Shown here in pieces: positions 1-8,108 of a stretch of DNA of 64,000 bases (the stretch's first letter is position 1; the number at the start of each line of letters is the position of its first letter). A program made the translations under genes and the position numbers. The notes beneath the pieces were generated by a model. It was not told the origin of the DNA. It saw only the letters and a program-made list of their open reading frames with translations, and searched no databases. The stretch lies in contig JAFLTO010000001.1 in the NCBI GenBank assembly GCA_022510425.1, positions 62,001 to 126,000 of the forward strand. Reading direction: 5' to 3'. Source of the DNA: Muribaculaceae bacterium (GTDB lineage Bacteria; Bacteroidota; Bacteroidia; Bacteroidales; Muribaculaceae).

Positions 1-1135
1 TGGCTTTACCATTGGCTCTGAAGAATGAAGTTCCAACCATTATTTCCAGTTTCTCTTCCTTACATTGTTCCTCGGTTTTACCCACCATTCCGCATTCGGG
101 AACAGTGAAAACTGCACTGGGGATCAGATCGAATCTAAGTTTATCAGAAACTCCGTTTATCACATTCAGTGCTCTTTCACCCTGAGCTGATGCAACATGA
201 GCCAACATCATTTTTCCATTTACATCGCCGATAGCGAATATTCCCTGTACGTTGGTTTGCATGAATTCGTCTACCGGAATTCCTTTGGGAGAATAATTAA
301 CTCCTGCTGCTTCAAGATTCAGGCCCTCAACACGAGGAGTACGACCAACTGCCATTAAAAGATCGCTCGACACTATTTTCTCCTCTTTACCTTTAACTTC
401 ATAAACCACCTCTATTTCGTAGAATTCATTCTGACGTATTTCTTTAGCTGAGGCTCCGGTAATTATATTTATACCTTTCTTGGTTAAAGATTGTTTCAGT
501 CTCTTGGCTATATCGGAATCAAATGGAGGTAGGATCTGCTTCATGAATTCAATGACTGTAACCTTTGACCCAAGTTGATGGAAAATTGAAGCGAACTCCA
601 TGCCTATCACTCCACCTCCTATAATGGTCAGAGTGGCGGGAATATATTCAAGTTCCAATATTGTCGAAGAGTCCATGACACATTTTAAATCGTGTCCGGG
701 AATCTGAAGGGACTTGGAAACAGATCCTGTTGCTATGATTATTCTGTCACCTTCATATTCTTCTCCATCCGCTATCACTGTTTTCGCATTCTTGAAAACC
801 GCTTTAGAATTTACAACAGTCACTTTCGCTTGAGTGAGTAAGGTTTCAACACCTTTTCTTAGATTTTCCACCACTTCCCTTTTTCTTTCGATCACTTTAT
901 TGTAATCTAAGGTGAAGGTAAAATCATCAATACCAAATTTGTCGCCTTCTTTAAAAAGCGAAACTACTTCAGCATTTTTGCAAAGACATTTGGTGGGTAT
1001 ACAACCTTCGTTAAGGCAAGTGCCACCAAGTTTATCTCCATTAAAAAGAATAACGCTTTTACCTTGACGGGCTGCAGTCAAAGCGGTTTCATAACCTCCC
1101 GGGCCGGCTCCTATAATCAACAAATCAGCTTTCAT
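1..1135 (-). CDS. lpdA: Dihydrolipoyl dehydrogenase (glycine cleavage L-protein), 3' end outside window
   Basis: FAD flavoenzyme that reoxidises the dihydrolipoyl arm of GcvH with NAD+. About 378 codons are visible and the C-terminal dimerisation domain lies beyond base 1. Seen: N-terminal FAD-binding GAGPGG (residues 9-14), redox cysteine pair in GGTCLNEGCIPTK (Cys40 and Cys45), a second dinucleotide fold (IIGGGVIGMEFA) and the FAD motif FAIGDVNG. The ATG overlaps the gcvPB stop as ATGA, so translation is probably coupled. Its place as last visible gene of the gcv operon suggests it serves glycine cleavage, though it could also serve 2-oxoacid dehydrogenases. Confidence 0.95.
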   Translation of the reverse strand, partial: MKADLLIIGAGPGGYETALTAARQGKSVILFNGDKLGGTCLNEGCIPTKCLCKNAEVVSLFKEGDKFGIDDFTFTLDYNKVIERKREVVENLRKGVETLLTQAKVTVVNSKAVFKNAKTVIADGEEYEGDRIIIATGSVSKSLQIPGHDLKCVMDSSTILELEYIPATLTIIGGGVIGMEFASIFHQLGSKVTVIEFMKQILPPFDSDIAKRLKQSLTKKGINIITGASAKEIRQNEFYEIEVVYEVKGKEEKIVSSDLLMAVGRTPRVEGLNLEAAGVNYSPKGIPVDEFMQTNVQGIFAIGDVNGKMMLAHVASAQGERALNVINGVSDKLRFDLIPSAVFTVPECGMVGKTEEQCKEEKLEIMVGTSFFRANGKA

Positions 1136-2604
1136 GCTTCGTTTTCTTTTAATGCCTTGAATGTAAGAATAGGATTTTTTGCAGCTGTTGTCTCATCGAG
1201 TTTACGAACAATAGTGTTGTTCGGGGCATTCTTCACAAGCTCAGGATTCTCTTTAGCTTCTTTCGCTATAGTATGCATCACTGCTATAAATTGATCCAAG
1301 GTATCTTTGCTTTCTGTCTCTGTGGGCTCAATCATCATTGATTCATGGAATAGCAATGGGAAATAAATAGTGGGAGCATGGAATCCATAATCAAGCAATC
1401 TCTTGGCTACATTCAGAGTGGTGACTTCTGTAGACTTATCTCTTAAACCATCGAACACAAATTCATGTTTACATACACCTTCAATCGGTAGAAGATAATC
1501 ATCCTTCAGATTTTCCTTAATGTAATTTGCATTCAAGGTTGCCAAAGGTCCCACATTTTTAATATTTTCCTTACCTAAGGTGAGGATATAAGCATAAGCT
1601 CTCATCATCACACCAAAGTTACCTAAGAAGGATGAAATATTACCTAAAGCATCTTCATTATTGGATGTTATGTGGAATTTCCCATTTTCATCTTTCACTA
1701 CCCTTGGATTGGGAAGATGCTTCACAAGATGAGGAGCAACACCCACAGGACCCGAACCCGGACCCCCACCACCGTGAGGTGTCGAGAAGGTTTTATGAAG
1801 ATTGATATGCATGATATCAAAGCCCATATCACCCGGTCTCACCTTTCCTAAAAGAGGATTGAGATTCGCACCGTCATAGTAAAGCAGACCACCGGCTTCA
1901 TGCACCAATTTTGCTATTTCTGTTATCTCAGTTTCAAACATACCGAGAGTATTGGGATTAGTCATCATTATACCGGCAACGGTATCGTCAAGAAGAGGTT
2001 TGAGATCCTCAACATCAATAGAACCGTTAGGCTTGGATTTTACCTCCACCACCTCTAAACCGGCTACCATAGCTGAAGCGGGATTTGTGCCATGTGCAGA
2101 GTCGGGCACTATAACTTTTGTACGTTTATGGTCACCCTTTGCTTCATGATATTTTTTCATGACCATCAGGCCGGTCAATTCACCATGTGCGCCGGCGTAA
2201 GGATTCAATGTGAATTCCTTTAAACCTGCCAGCTCCGAAAGCATTTGTTGCAAATTATAATAAAGTTCCAGAGCCCCCTGAACGCTTTCTTCATTTTGCT
2301 GTGGATGCAATGAGGTGAATGCAGGAAGTGCACAAAGTTCCTCATTGATCTTAGGATTATACTTCATTGTGCAACTCCCCAAGGGATAAAAACCGGTATC
2401 CACACCGAAATTTTTGTTGGAGAGATTAGTGTAATGACGCACTACATCAAGTTCACTCACTTCGGGTAGCTCTGCATCTTTTTCTCTTAAAAGCTCTGCC
2501 GGAATTCCTGACAATCCATCAGTGCCATAATTATCCTTAGGTAAAGAATAACCTTGACGTCCCGGTTGGGAAAGTTCGAATATTATTTTATCGTAATTTT
2601 TCAT
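1132..2604 (-). CDS. gcvPB: Glycine dehydrogenase (decarboxylating) subunit 2
   Basis: C-terminal half of the PLP-dependent P-protein, which decarboxylates glycine and transfers the aminomethyl group to lipoyl-GcvH. 490 residues from ATG 2604. A reading frame upstream from TTG 2616 would overlap gcvPA by 11 bases, but the ATG one base after the gcvPA stop is the better start because it gives the usual KNYDKIIFELS beginning. The PLP lysine is Lys271 in NLHKTFSTPHGGGGPG, followed by the glycine-rich loop. Pairs with GcvPA as a heterotetramer in organisms with split P-protein. Confidence 0.96.
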   Translation of the reverse strand: MKNYDKIIFELSQPGRQGYSLPKDNYGTDGLSGIPAELLREKDAELPEVSELDVVRHYTNLSNKNFGVDTGFYPLGSCTMKYNPKINEELCALPAFTSLHPQQNEESVQGALELYYNLQQMLSELAGLKEFTLNPYAGAHGELTGLMVMKKYHEAKGDHKRTKVIVPDSAHGTNPASAMVAGLEVVEVKSKPNGSIDVEDLKPLLDDTVAGIMMTNPNTLGMFETEITEIAKLVHEAGGLLYYDGANLNPLLGKVRPGDMGFDIMHINLHKTFSTPHGGGGPGSGPVGVAPHLVKHLPNPRVVKDENGKFHITSNNEDALGNISSFLGNFGVMMRAYAYILTLGKENIKNVGPLATLNANYIKENLKDDYLLPIEGVCKHEFVFDGLRDKSTEVTTLNVAKRLLDYGFHAPTIYFPLLFHESMMIEPTETESKDTLDQFIAVMHTIAKEAKENPELVKNAPNNTIVRKLDETTAAKNPILTFKALKENEA

Positions 2605-2605
2605 A

Positions 2606-3928
2606 TCAAGCTTCAAGCATTAAGTTAACCAGATTATCAATTTCCTCTTTTGAACGCTTTTCGGTAACAGCGAACTCCACTTTATCGTCACCAAGCAAGA
2701 TGCCACCCATGATTCCGTTTTGCAATAAGCGGTCGTTGATTTTCTTCAAATCCAAATCTGACTTGACAACGAATTCTTTTAGGAAAGGCTTGTCATAGAC
2801 AGGATGGAATTTACCCGTGGCGATTAATTTGTTGTATAGATAATGGGCCCCGTCGCAACTAAGTTTATTGACCTCTTTCAAACCTTTGTCACCCAGCAAT
2901 GCAATATAAATAGTTGCATATAGAGCCATCAGACTCTGATTTGAACATATGTTACTTGTGGCTTTTTCTCGGCGGATATGTTGCTCACGTGCTTGAAGTG
3001 TCAAGACGAAACCTCTCTTGCCGTCGATATCCTTAGTGGCTCCCACAATACGTCCCGGCATTTTTCTTAGCATAGCTTTGCTACATGAAATAAAACCTAA
3101 GTAAGGTCCACCGAAAGAAAGAGGCATGCCTAAAGTCTGACCATCACCACAAGCTACATCAGCTCCCCATTCAGCAGGAGTTTTCAAGACAGCAAGTGTT
3201 GAAGGATCGGCATATATGGCGAAAAAAGCCTTAGCTGCATGAATCTTTTCAGCAACCCCGGAAAAATCTTCTATTATACCATACTTATTAGGTGTAGGTA
3301 ACATAGCTCCGGCCACATCTCCTTTCTCAAGTTCGGTATTCAAAGACTCAAGATCCGTTACTCCATCTTTTTCCGGAATCACTGTGAGATCCACTCCATG
3401 GAACTTAGTGTAGGTTTCCACCACTTTTCTAACTTGATCATTGACGGTTGCGGAAATCAACACCCTGTTCTTCTTCCTTGAAGATGCCACAAGCATGAAC
3501 AATGCCTCTGCCGCCGCAGTTGCTCCGTCATACATAGAAGCATTGGTAGCCTCCATTCCTGTAAGTTCCGAAATCATACTTTGATATTCAAAGATGTATT
3601 GAAGTGTACCTTGGGAAATTTCAGGCTGATAGGGAGTGTAAGCAGTATAAAATTCACTTCTTGAAAGTAGATGAGGAATCACAGAAGGAGAATAATGATC
3701 GTAAGCTCCCTGACCTCCAAAAATAATCAACTGTTTGTTTTTATCTGCAAGTTCTTTAAAATGATTACGAAGTTCGATTTCCGACATACAAGACGGGATG
3801 TCGTAATCCCTTTCTAATATCACTTCAGAAGGAACATCGCTGTAAAGTTCGTCGATATTTTTCACGCCGACTTTATCAAGCATAACTTTTATATCTTCCT
3901 CAGAATGAGGCATATATTTATGCGACAT
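2606..3928 (-). CDS. gcvPA: Glycine dehydrogenase (decarboxylating) subunit 1
   Basis: N-terminal half of the P-protein, 440 residues, the usual length for a stand-alone GcvPA. Fold type I PLP enzyme relative without its own PLP lysine. Recognised by the N-terminal region (MSHKYMPHSEEDIKVML), the YTPYQPEISQGTLQ segment and the ATSNICSNQSL segment. It ends one base before the gcvPB ATG. Both halves have complete natural ends, so this is a genuine split and not a frameshift in a single gcvP. A strong hairpin lies upstream, between gcvH and this gene. Confidence 0.95.
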   Translation of the reverse strand: MSHKYMPHSEEDIKVMLDKVGVKNIDELYSDVPSEVILERDYDIPSCMSEIELRNHFKELADKNKQLIIFGGQGAYDHYSPSVIPHLLSRSEFYTAYTPYQPEISQGTLQYIFEYQSMISELTGMEATNASMYDGATAAAEALFMLVASSRKKNRVLISATVNDQVRKVVETYTKFHGVDLTVIPEKDGVTDLESLNTELEKGDVAGAMLPTPNKYGIIEDFSGVAEKIHAAKAFFAIYADPSTLAVLKTPAEWGADVACGDGQTLGMPLSFGGPYLGFISCSKAMLRKMPGRIVGATKDIDGKRGFVLTLQAREQHIRREKATSNICSNQSLMALYATIYIALLGDKGLKEVNKLSCDGAHYLYNKLIATGKFHPVYDKPFLKEFVVKSDLDLKKINDRLLQNGIMGGILLGDDKVEFAVTEKRSKEEIDNLVNLMLEA

Positions 3929-3974
3929 GGTATTGTTATTAATAATATGTTATAAGAGTATAATCAAGGTAAAA

Positions 3975-4010
3975 GGGACGTGTGAAGCCAAATATGCAGC
4001 ACCACGTCCC
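3975..4010 (-). terminator. Hairpin between gcvH and gcvPA
   Basis: Perfect 8-bp arms GGGACGTG (3975-3982) and CACGTCCC (4003-4010), loop of 20 bases. On the minus strand it is followed by four T, a weak terminator tail. It may act as a partial terminator or as an mRNA 3'-end stabiliser that gives more gcvH than gcvP. Confidence 0.55.
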
Positions 4011-4034
4011 TAAAATATCATAATTAGTCCTATT

Positions 4035-4415
4035 TTATGCTTCGCAAAGTTTTTTGTATGCTTCGGCATCCATCAATTTGTCAAGTTCCGAAGGATCTGA
4101 AATCTTAACCTTGATGATCCAGTTACCAAATGCATCTTCATTGATAAGTTCCGGTTTATCAACAAGGGCTTCGTTCACTTCCACCACTTCACCACTTATT
4201 GGAGAAATGAGATCGCTCGCCGCCTTTACAGATTCCACTGCTCCGAAATCATCTCCTTGATTTACTTCATCACCCACTTCCGGCATATCTACATAAACGA
4301 TATTACCGAGCGCATGTTGAGCGTAGTCAGAAATACCTATAGTGGCTATATCACCGTTAAGTTTTACCCATTCGTGGGAATCTGCATATTTACGATCATC
4401 TAATACTTTGCTCAT
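4035..4415 (-). CDS. gcvH: Glycine cleavage system H protein
   Basis: Lipoyl carrier protein of 126 residues, the standard length. The lipoylation lysine is Lys64 in ESVKAASDL. The N-terminus (YADSHEWVKL) and the ISDYAQHALGNIVYVDMP segment are typical. It shuttles the aminomethyl group from P-protein to T-protein and electrons to L-protein. It sits 75 bases after gcvT in the same operon and is separated from gcvPA by a hairpin. Confidence 0.97.
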   Translation of the reverse strand: MSKVLDDRKYADSHEWVKLNGDIATIGISDYAQHALGNIVYVDMPEVGDEVNQGDDFGAVESVKAASDLISPISGEVVEVNEALVDKPELINEDAFGNWIIKVKISDPSELDKLMDAEAYKKLCEA

Positions 4416-4490
4416 TGTATGTTAAATTTTAAGTTTTTATTTTTGAAATAAAGAATCTTCCCTCAAGTTATAATGATTCCTTTTCCCTAA

Positions 4491-5585
4491 TTATTTTTTA
4501 TAATTTTTGTCGTAGAAACGTTTTTTAACTACAGTAGCCGGGAAGGTTTTCTTACGAATTCTAACTTCCACTTTGGTGCCAAGTTTGTCATAAGGCTTGT
4601 CGATCATAGCCATTGCTACGCTCTTGCCTGTAGAAATGGAACGATAGCCGGTAGTTATCTCTCCCACTTGTTTCCCATCAACCTCTACAGGATATCCATG
4701 ACGTGGAATAGCGTTTCCATCGAGTTCAAGGCCTACTATTCTACGAGCCACTCCTTCAGCCTTTTGTTTTGCAAGCGCTTCTTTTCCGATAAATTCAGGT
4801 TTATCCAGTTTAACGAACATACTAAGACTAGCTTCAATGGGAGAAATTTCAGGAGAAAGCTCATCGCCATATAAAGGTAATCCAACTTCAAATCTGAGAG
4901 TGTCACGGCAACCAAGACCACAAGGCTGAACCCCTGCTTCCATCAGTTTGTCCCATACTCCTTGAATATAAGAATGGCTACCATAAATCTCAAAACCGTC
5001 TTCACCTGTATAACCGGTACGACTCACAATAACATCTTCACCATCAATAGTGAAAACTTTAAAATTATAGAAAGGGATGTCTTTTAATTCTAAACCTAAT
5101 ATTTTTTCGAGTGTTTCTTCGGCTTTTGGTCCCTGCACTGCAACCTCACCATAATAGTCGCTTTCATTAACAACCTTTACATCATAACCCTCGGCATTCT
5201 TCTTGATCCATTCCACATCTTTTGCAATGTTGGAGGCATTTATTACAAGAAAATATTCTTGATCATTGACTTTATATACAAGAAGATCGTCGACAGTTCC
5301 ACCATTTTCATAACACATCATCCCATAAAATATCTGTCCGTCTGGTGCACCTGTGACATCATTGACAAAAATATGACTCACATATTTATATGCGTCGGGA
5401 CCTGATATTCTAACTTCTCCCATGTGGCTGACATCGAAAACTCCCACATTCTGACGCACTGCATTATGTTCTTCCGTAATACCTTTGTATTGTATAGGCA
5501 TGTCAAATCCACCGAATGGCGACATCAAAGCTCCTTGTTTTACATGGCGGTCGTGAAGACACGTTTTTATTAGATTTTCTTCCAT
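4491..5585 (-). CDS. gcvT: Aminomethyltransferase (glycine cleavage T-protein)
   Basis: 364 residues. Transfers the methylene group from aminomethyl-GcvH to tetrahydrofolate and releases ammonia. Seen: FDVSHMGEV near residue 50, GLGCRDTLRFEVG in the folate-binding region, and the C-terminal barrel domain (GYRSISTGKSVAMA). First gene of the operon gcvT-gcvH-gcvPA-gcvPB-lpdA. A promoter with a palindrome over its -33 region lies upstream. No glycine riboswitch was recognised in the roughly 50-base leader. Confidence 0.97.
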   Translation of the reverse strand: MEENLIKTCLHDRHVKQGALMSPFGGFDMPIQYKGITEEHNAVRQNVGVFDVSHMGEVRISGPDAYKYVSHIFVNDVTGAPDGQIFYGMMCYENGGTVDDLLVYKVNDQEYFLVINASNIAKDVEWIKKNAEGYDVKVVNESDYYGEVAVQGPKAEETLEKILGLELKDIPFYNFKVFTIDGEDVIVSRTGYTGEDGFEIYGSHSYIQGVWDKLMEAGVQPCGLGCRDTLRFEVGLPLYGDELSPEISPIEASLSMFVKLDKPEFIGKEALAKQKAEGVARRIVGLELDGNAIPRHGYPVEVDGKQVGEITTGYRSISTGKSVAMAMIDKPYDKLGTKVEVRIRKKTFPATVVKKRFYDKNYKK

Positions 5586-5638
5586 TATATATTTAAGGTG
5601 TTTAATTTTTCAAAATTAGTAAAAGGGTTTAATCTTAC

Positions 5639-5681
5639 CAAATTTATACTTATAATTTTGAAATTTCCGAAACCGGAAATT
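5639..5681 (-). promoter_or_regulatory. Candidate gcv operon promoter with palindromic operator
   Basis: Minus-strand -7 box TAAATTTG at 5646-5639. The expected -33 position about 20 bases upstream has no TTTG. Instead it lies inside a perfect inverted repeat, AATTTCCG (5662-5669) and CGGAAATT (5674-5681), spaced by four bases. No T-run follows the repeat, so it looks more like an operator or activator site than the terminator of the gene upstream. Confidence 0.45.
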
Positions 5682-5703
5682 AGCCTATTTTACGGGAGTA
5701 AGT

Positions 5704-7341
5704 TTAGATTTGGGAAAGGGATTGCTCGAAGGAATCGGGCCGGAGTGCTTTCTTTTTGATTTTTGACCTGTAGGTGTATATCGTTGTGATGGAACAGCGG
5801 AGAAATCCGGCTATTTTCTCAGAATCGGTTATGCCTATTCGGATTAATGCAAAGACACGCAGTTCTGTATTCAGCTTTTCCTTAGGTTTAACTTCTATTC
5901 GATCTTCAGGTTTTAGAAGTAAATTGAATTTTTCCACAAAATTTGGATAAAGATTCAACACTGCCTCATCGAATTTTGAATAGAACTCGGCAAGAGTTTT
6001 ATTTTCAATGTTTGAGGAGTCTATTTTTTTTCTTAATGTATCCAAATTGCCTTGAGCTGCGGCGACTTTAAGGGAATGTTGGTATTGCTGTAATGAGGAA
6101 ATGGCCAAGGAACAATATTCCATAAAAAGCACACCATATTCTTTTTGAATAGCATTTGAATTTTGCAAATCTATATTGGCGGTGCTTAATTCTTTGTTGA
6201 CATCTGATAGTTTTTGAGATAAAGAGGAGACTTCATCCAGCATTTCCTTAGTCTTGTTGTTAACGGCCCTAACTTTTATAACTTGTTTAAGAGCATAAAT
6301 AGAAATTAGGATTAATCCTACCGCTAATATGCTGATAAATATTACCAATACAGTGAGGGAATGATTCATTTTTTTCTGCTCAGAGGTATAAGCCTCTCCT
6401 ATAATGGGGAGCATACGGCTAGACTGGGCATTTCTCATTCTTGCTGAATAGAAATTAGCATCTGCAAAAGATTGACGAAGGTAACGGTCTGCTCTTTCGA
6501 TATCACCATCTTCATAGCAAATAGTAGCTAATGCTCTTATAGCCATATTTTCTTTGACAGCCCCTTCGATATCTGAGATTACACTTTTCCCAATGTATTT
6601 GGTATAATTGTTTCTATCTCCCTTTTGACGATATATGTCGGCCAAAATAGAAGTTAATATAGAATAGTTTCTTTCTCCGCTATGAAATTTTCCCAGATTA
6701 TCAAGAAGCATTGTCTCTGCTGTGTGGAAATCACCGTTTCTTGCTGCTGAGGCAGCATGATTCACAACATAATTAATTGACTCGGGGGAAGCCACCAATC
6801 CTATAGAATCGATATACGTTTCCCTTAAACTGCTATGTCGGAGAGCATATTCGCTATCAGTGGCATATTCACTTTGATATTGATATAAATCGCAATAAGC
6901 TGAATAATAATTTTCCAAGAGAATTGAATCCAATTCCTCTTTATTAATATTTTCAAGAATTTCACTTGCCTCACCAAACAGTCCGGCATGTGCAGCAACA
7001 TCAGCTTTTTTAATTAGCATCCTGTTTTTATATTGCTGATGGGTATCTACGATGGGATTCTTCAGATTCAGATTAATATAAAAAAGTGTGGAATCGCTGT
7101 TATACGCTTCATATTCTTCAATGAGCCATTCGGAGAGTTCAAATTTCACTTCATCGGAAGAAGCCTCATGAATTCTTTTTTTGATGTTTTCTATTCTTCC
7201 TTCTTTTTCAGAATCATAAAACGCAACATTAGAGATAGCCTCGTCTATATCAGCGAACATTTTTTGCTTTCTGTTTTTATGTTCTGAATTACATGCGGAA
7301 AATAAAAGTGCGGATATTATTCCGCAGAACAATATCCGCAT
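5704..7341 (-). CDS. Membrane-tethered regulator of the DUF6377 type
   Basis: About 545 residues from ATG 7341. A longer frame from TTG 7380 exists, but the ATG starts directly at a signal peptide with a lipobox-like LLFSAC (Cys17). Order: signal sequence, helical TPR-like repeats (about 25-320), one hydrophobic span (about 329-354), a coiled coil (about 360-400), and a C-terminal helix-turn-helix resembling LuxR-type domains (EKIAGFLRCSITTIYTYRSK). This suggests a periplasmic repeat sensor joined through one membrane span to a cytoplasmic DNA-binding domain. Last gene after glgB and the DUF4923 gene. The family assignment is from memory; ligand and targets are unknown. Confidence 0.8.
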   Translation of the reverse strand: MRILFCGIISALLFSACNSEHKNRKQKMFADIDEAISNVAFYDSEKEGRIENIKKRIHEASSDEVKFELSEWLIEEYEAYNSDSTLFYINLNLKNPIVDTHQQYKNRMLIKKADVAAHAGLFGEASEILENINKEELDSILLENYYSAYCDLYQYQSEYATDSEYALRHSSLRETYIDSIGLVASPESINYVVNHAASAARNGDFHTAETMLLDNLGKFHSGERNYSILTSILADIYRQKGDRNNYTKYIGKSVISDIEGAVKENMAIRALATICYEDGDIERADRYLRQSFADANFYSARMRNAQSSRMLPIIGEAYTSEQKKMNHSLTVLVIFISILAVGLILISIYALKQVIKVRAVNNKTKEMLDEVSSLSQKLSDVNKELSTANIDLQNSNAIQKEYGVLFMEYCSLAISSLQQYQHSLKVAAAQGNLDTLRKKIDSSNIENKTLAEFYSKFDEAVLNLYPNFVEKFNLLLKPEDRIEVKPKEKLNTELRVFALIRIGITDSEKIAGFLRCSITTIYTYRSKIKKKALRPDSFEQSLSQI

Positions 7342-7376
7342 ATATGATACTTGAAATCTATTCCAGACTGTGGTTA

Positions 7377-8096
7377 TCAATTTCCTTTATTTAGGATGTC
7401 TTTAAGAGTGCCCAGACTATTAGATATAGCCGAACCTGAAGAAGTATTAGTGTTTTGAGCAGTCGACACCATTTTCCAACCAATGCATGCCCCATCGTAG
7501 CTGTCAAGGATCGACGCTAAAGCAGAAGCCATAGAATTTCCTGTGAATTTAGCCACAGTTGATATTATATCCTTAAGTTTTGAGGCATCAAACATTAGAT
7601 TAAGGTTATTCCCACTCTTTTCTATATATGCAGTGAACTTACCAAGCTTAATGCCCATAACATTAAAATTGAAATCAAAAGTGCCTTCTGAATCATTTTT
7701 CGTTATTGTTCCTTTTAAACTCAATGATTTGATTTTCATAGTGAAATTTGCAGCACTATCCACTGTAAGAACCATATTGTTTAAACCATATTGTTCATAA
7801 TATGGTTGCAACTTCGAAACTATGGTTGCTGCTCCTGCTATACCACCGGCCTTTTGTAGCAGATTGTCACTCTTGAAAGTCACAGCCGGACCTTGAGCCT
7901 GATATTCTCCAATGAGGTCGGACAAGGAAAGATCAGATTTGGTGAAGACACCTTCAATAATGTTGGTGAGAACATTTCCCGAATCAGAGCTTCCATTACC
8001 CAGACCGCTGAGAATATTTCCAAGACCTTGGCTATGCATAGAAAGGGTTGAAGCTGAAATTACAGCTCCAACCATTATGGATTTAAGTATTTTCAT
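7377..8096 (-). CDS. DUF4923 family exported protein
   Basis: 239 residues from ATG 8096; a TTG at 8102 is less likely. N-terminal signal peptide (MKILKSIMVGAVISASTLSM) with no clear lipobox. Recognised by the SDNLLQKAGG and DGACIGWKM segments of the DUF4923 family, which is found in Bacteroidales. Probably periplasmic or outer membrane; function unknown. It lies 12 bases after glgB and 35 bases before the DUF6377 regulator, so all three are probably co-transcribed. Confidence 0.85.
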   Translation of the reverse strand: MKILKSIMVGAVISASTLSMHSQGLGNILSGLGNGSSDSGNVLTNIIEGVFTKSDLSLSDLIGEYQAQGPAVTFKSDNLLQKAGGIAGAATIVSKLQPYYEQYGLNNMVLTVDSAANFTMKIKSLSLKGTITKNDSEGTFDFNFNVMGIKLGKFTAYIEKSGNNLNLMFDASKLKDIISTVAKFTGNSMASALASILDSYDGACIGWKMVSTAQNTNTSSGSAISNSLGTLKDILNKGN

Positions 8097-8108
8097 TATC
8101 AATGTTTT

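Noticed and set aside
2600-2620. gcvPA/gcvPB as one gcvP broken by a frameshift
   Set aside because: Each half has the usual stand-alone length and natural ends; the gcvPB ATG gives the typical N-terminus.
5586-5640. Glycine riboswitch before gcvT
   Set aside because: The leader is only about 50 bases and AT-rich, with no tandem aptamer pattern.
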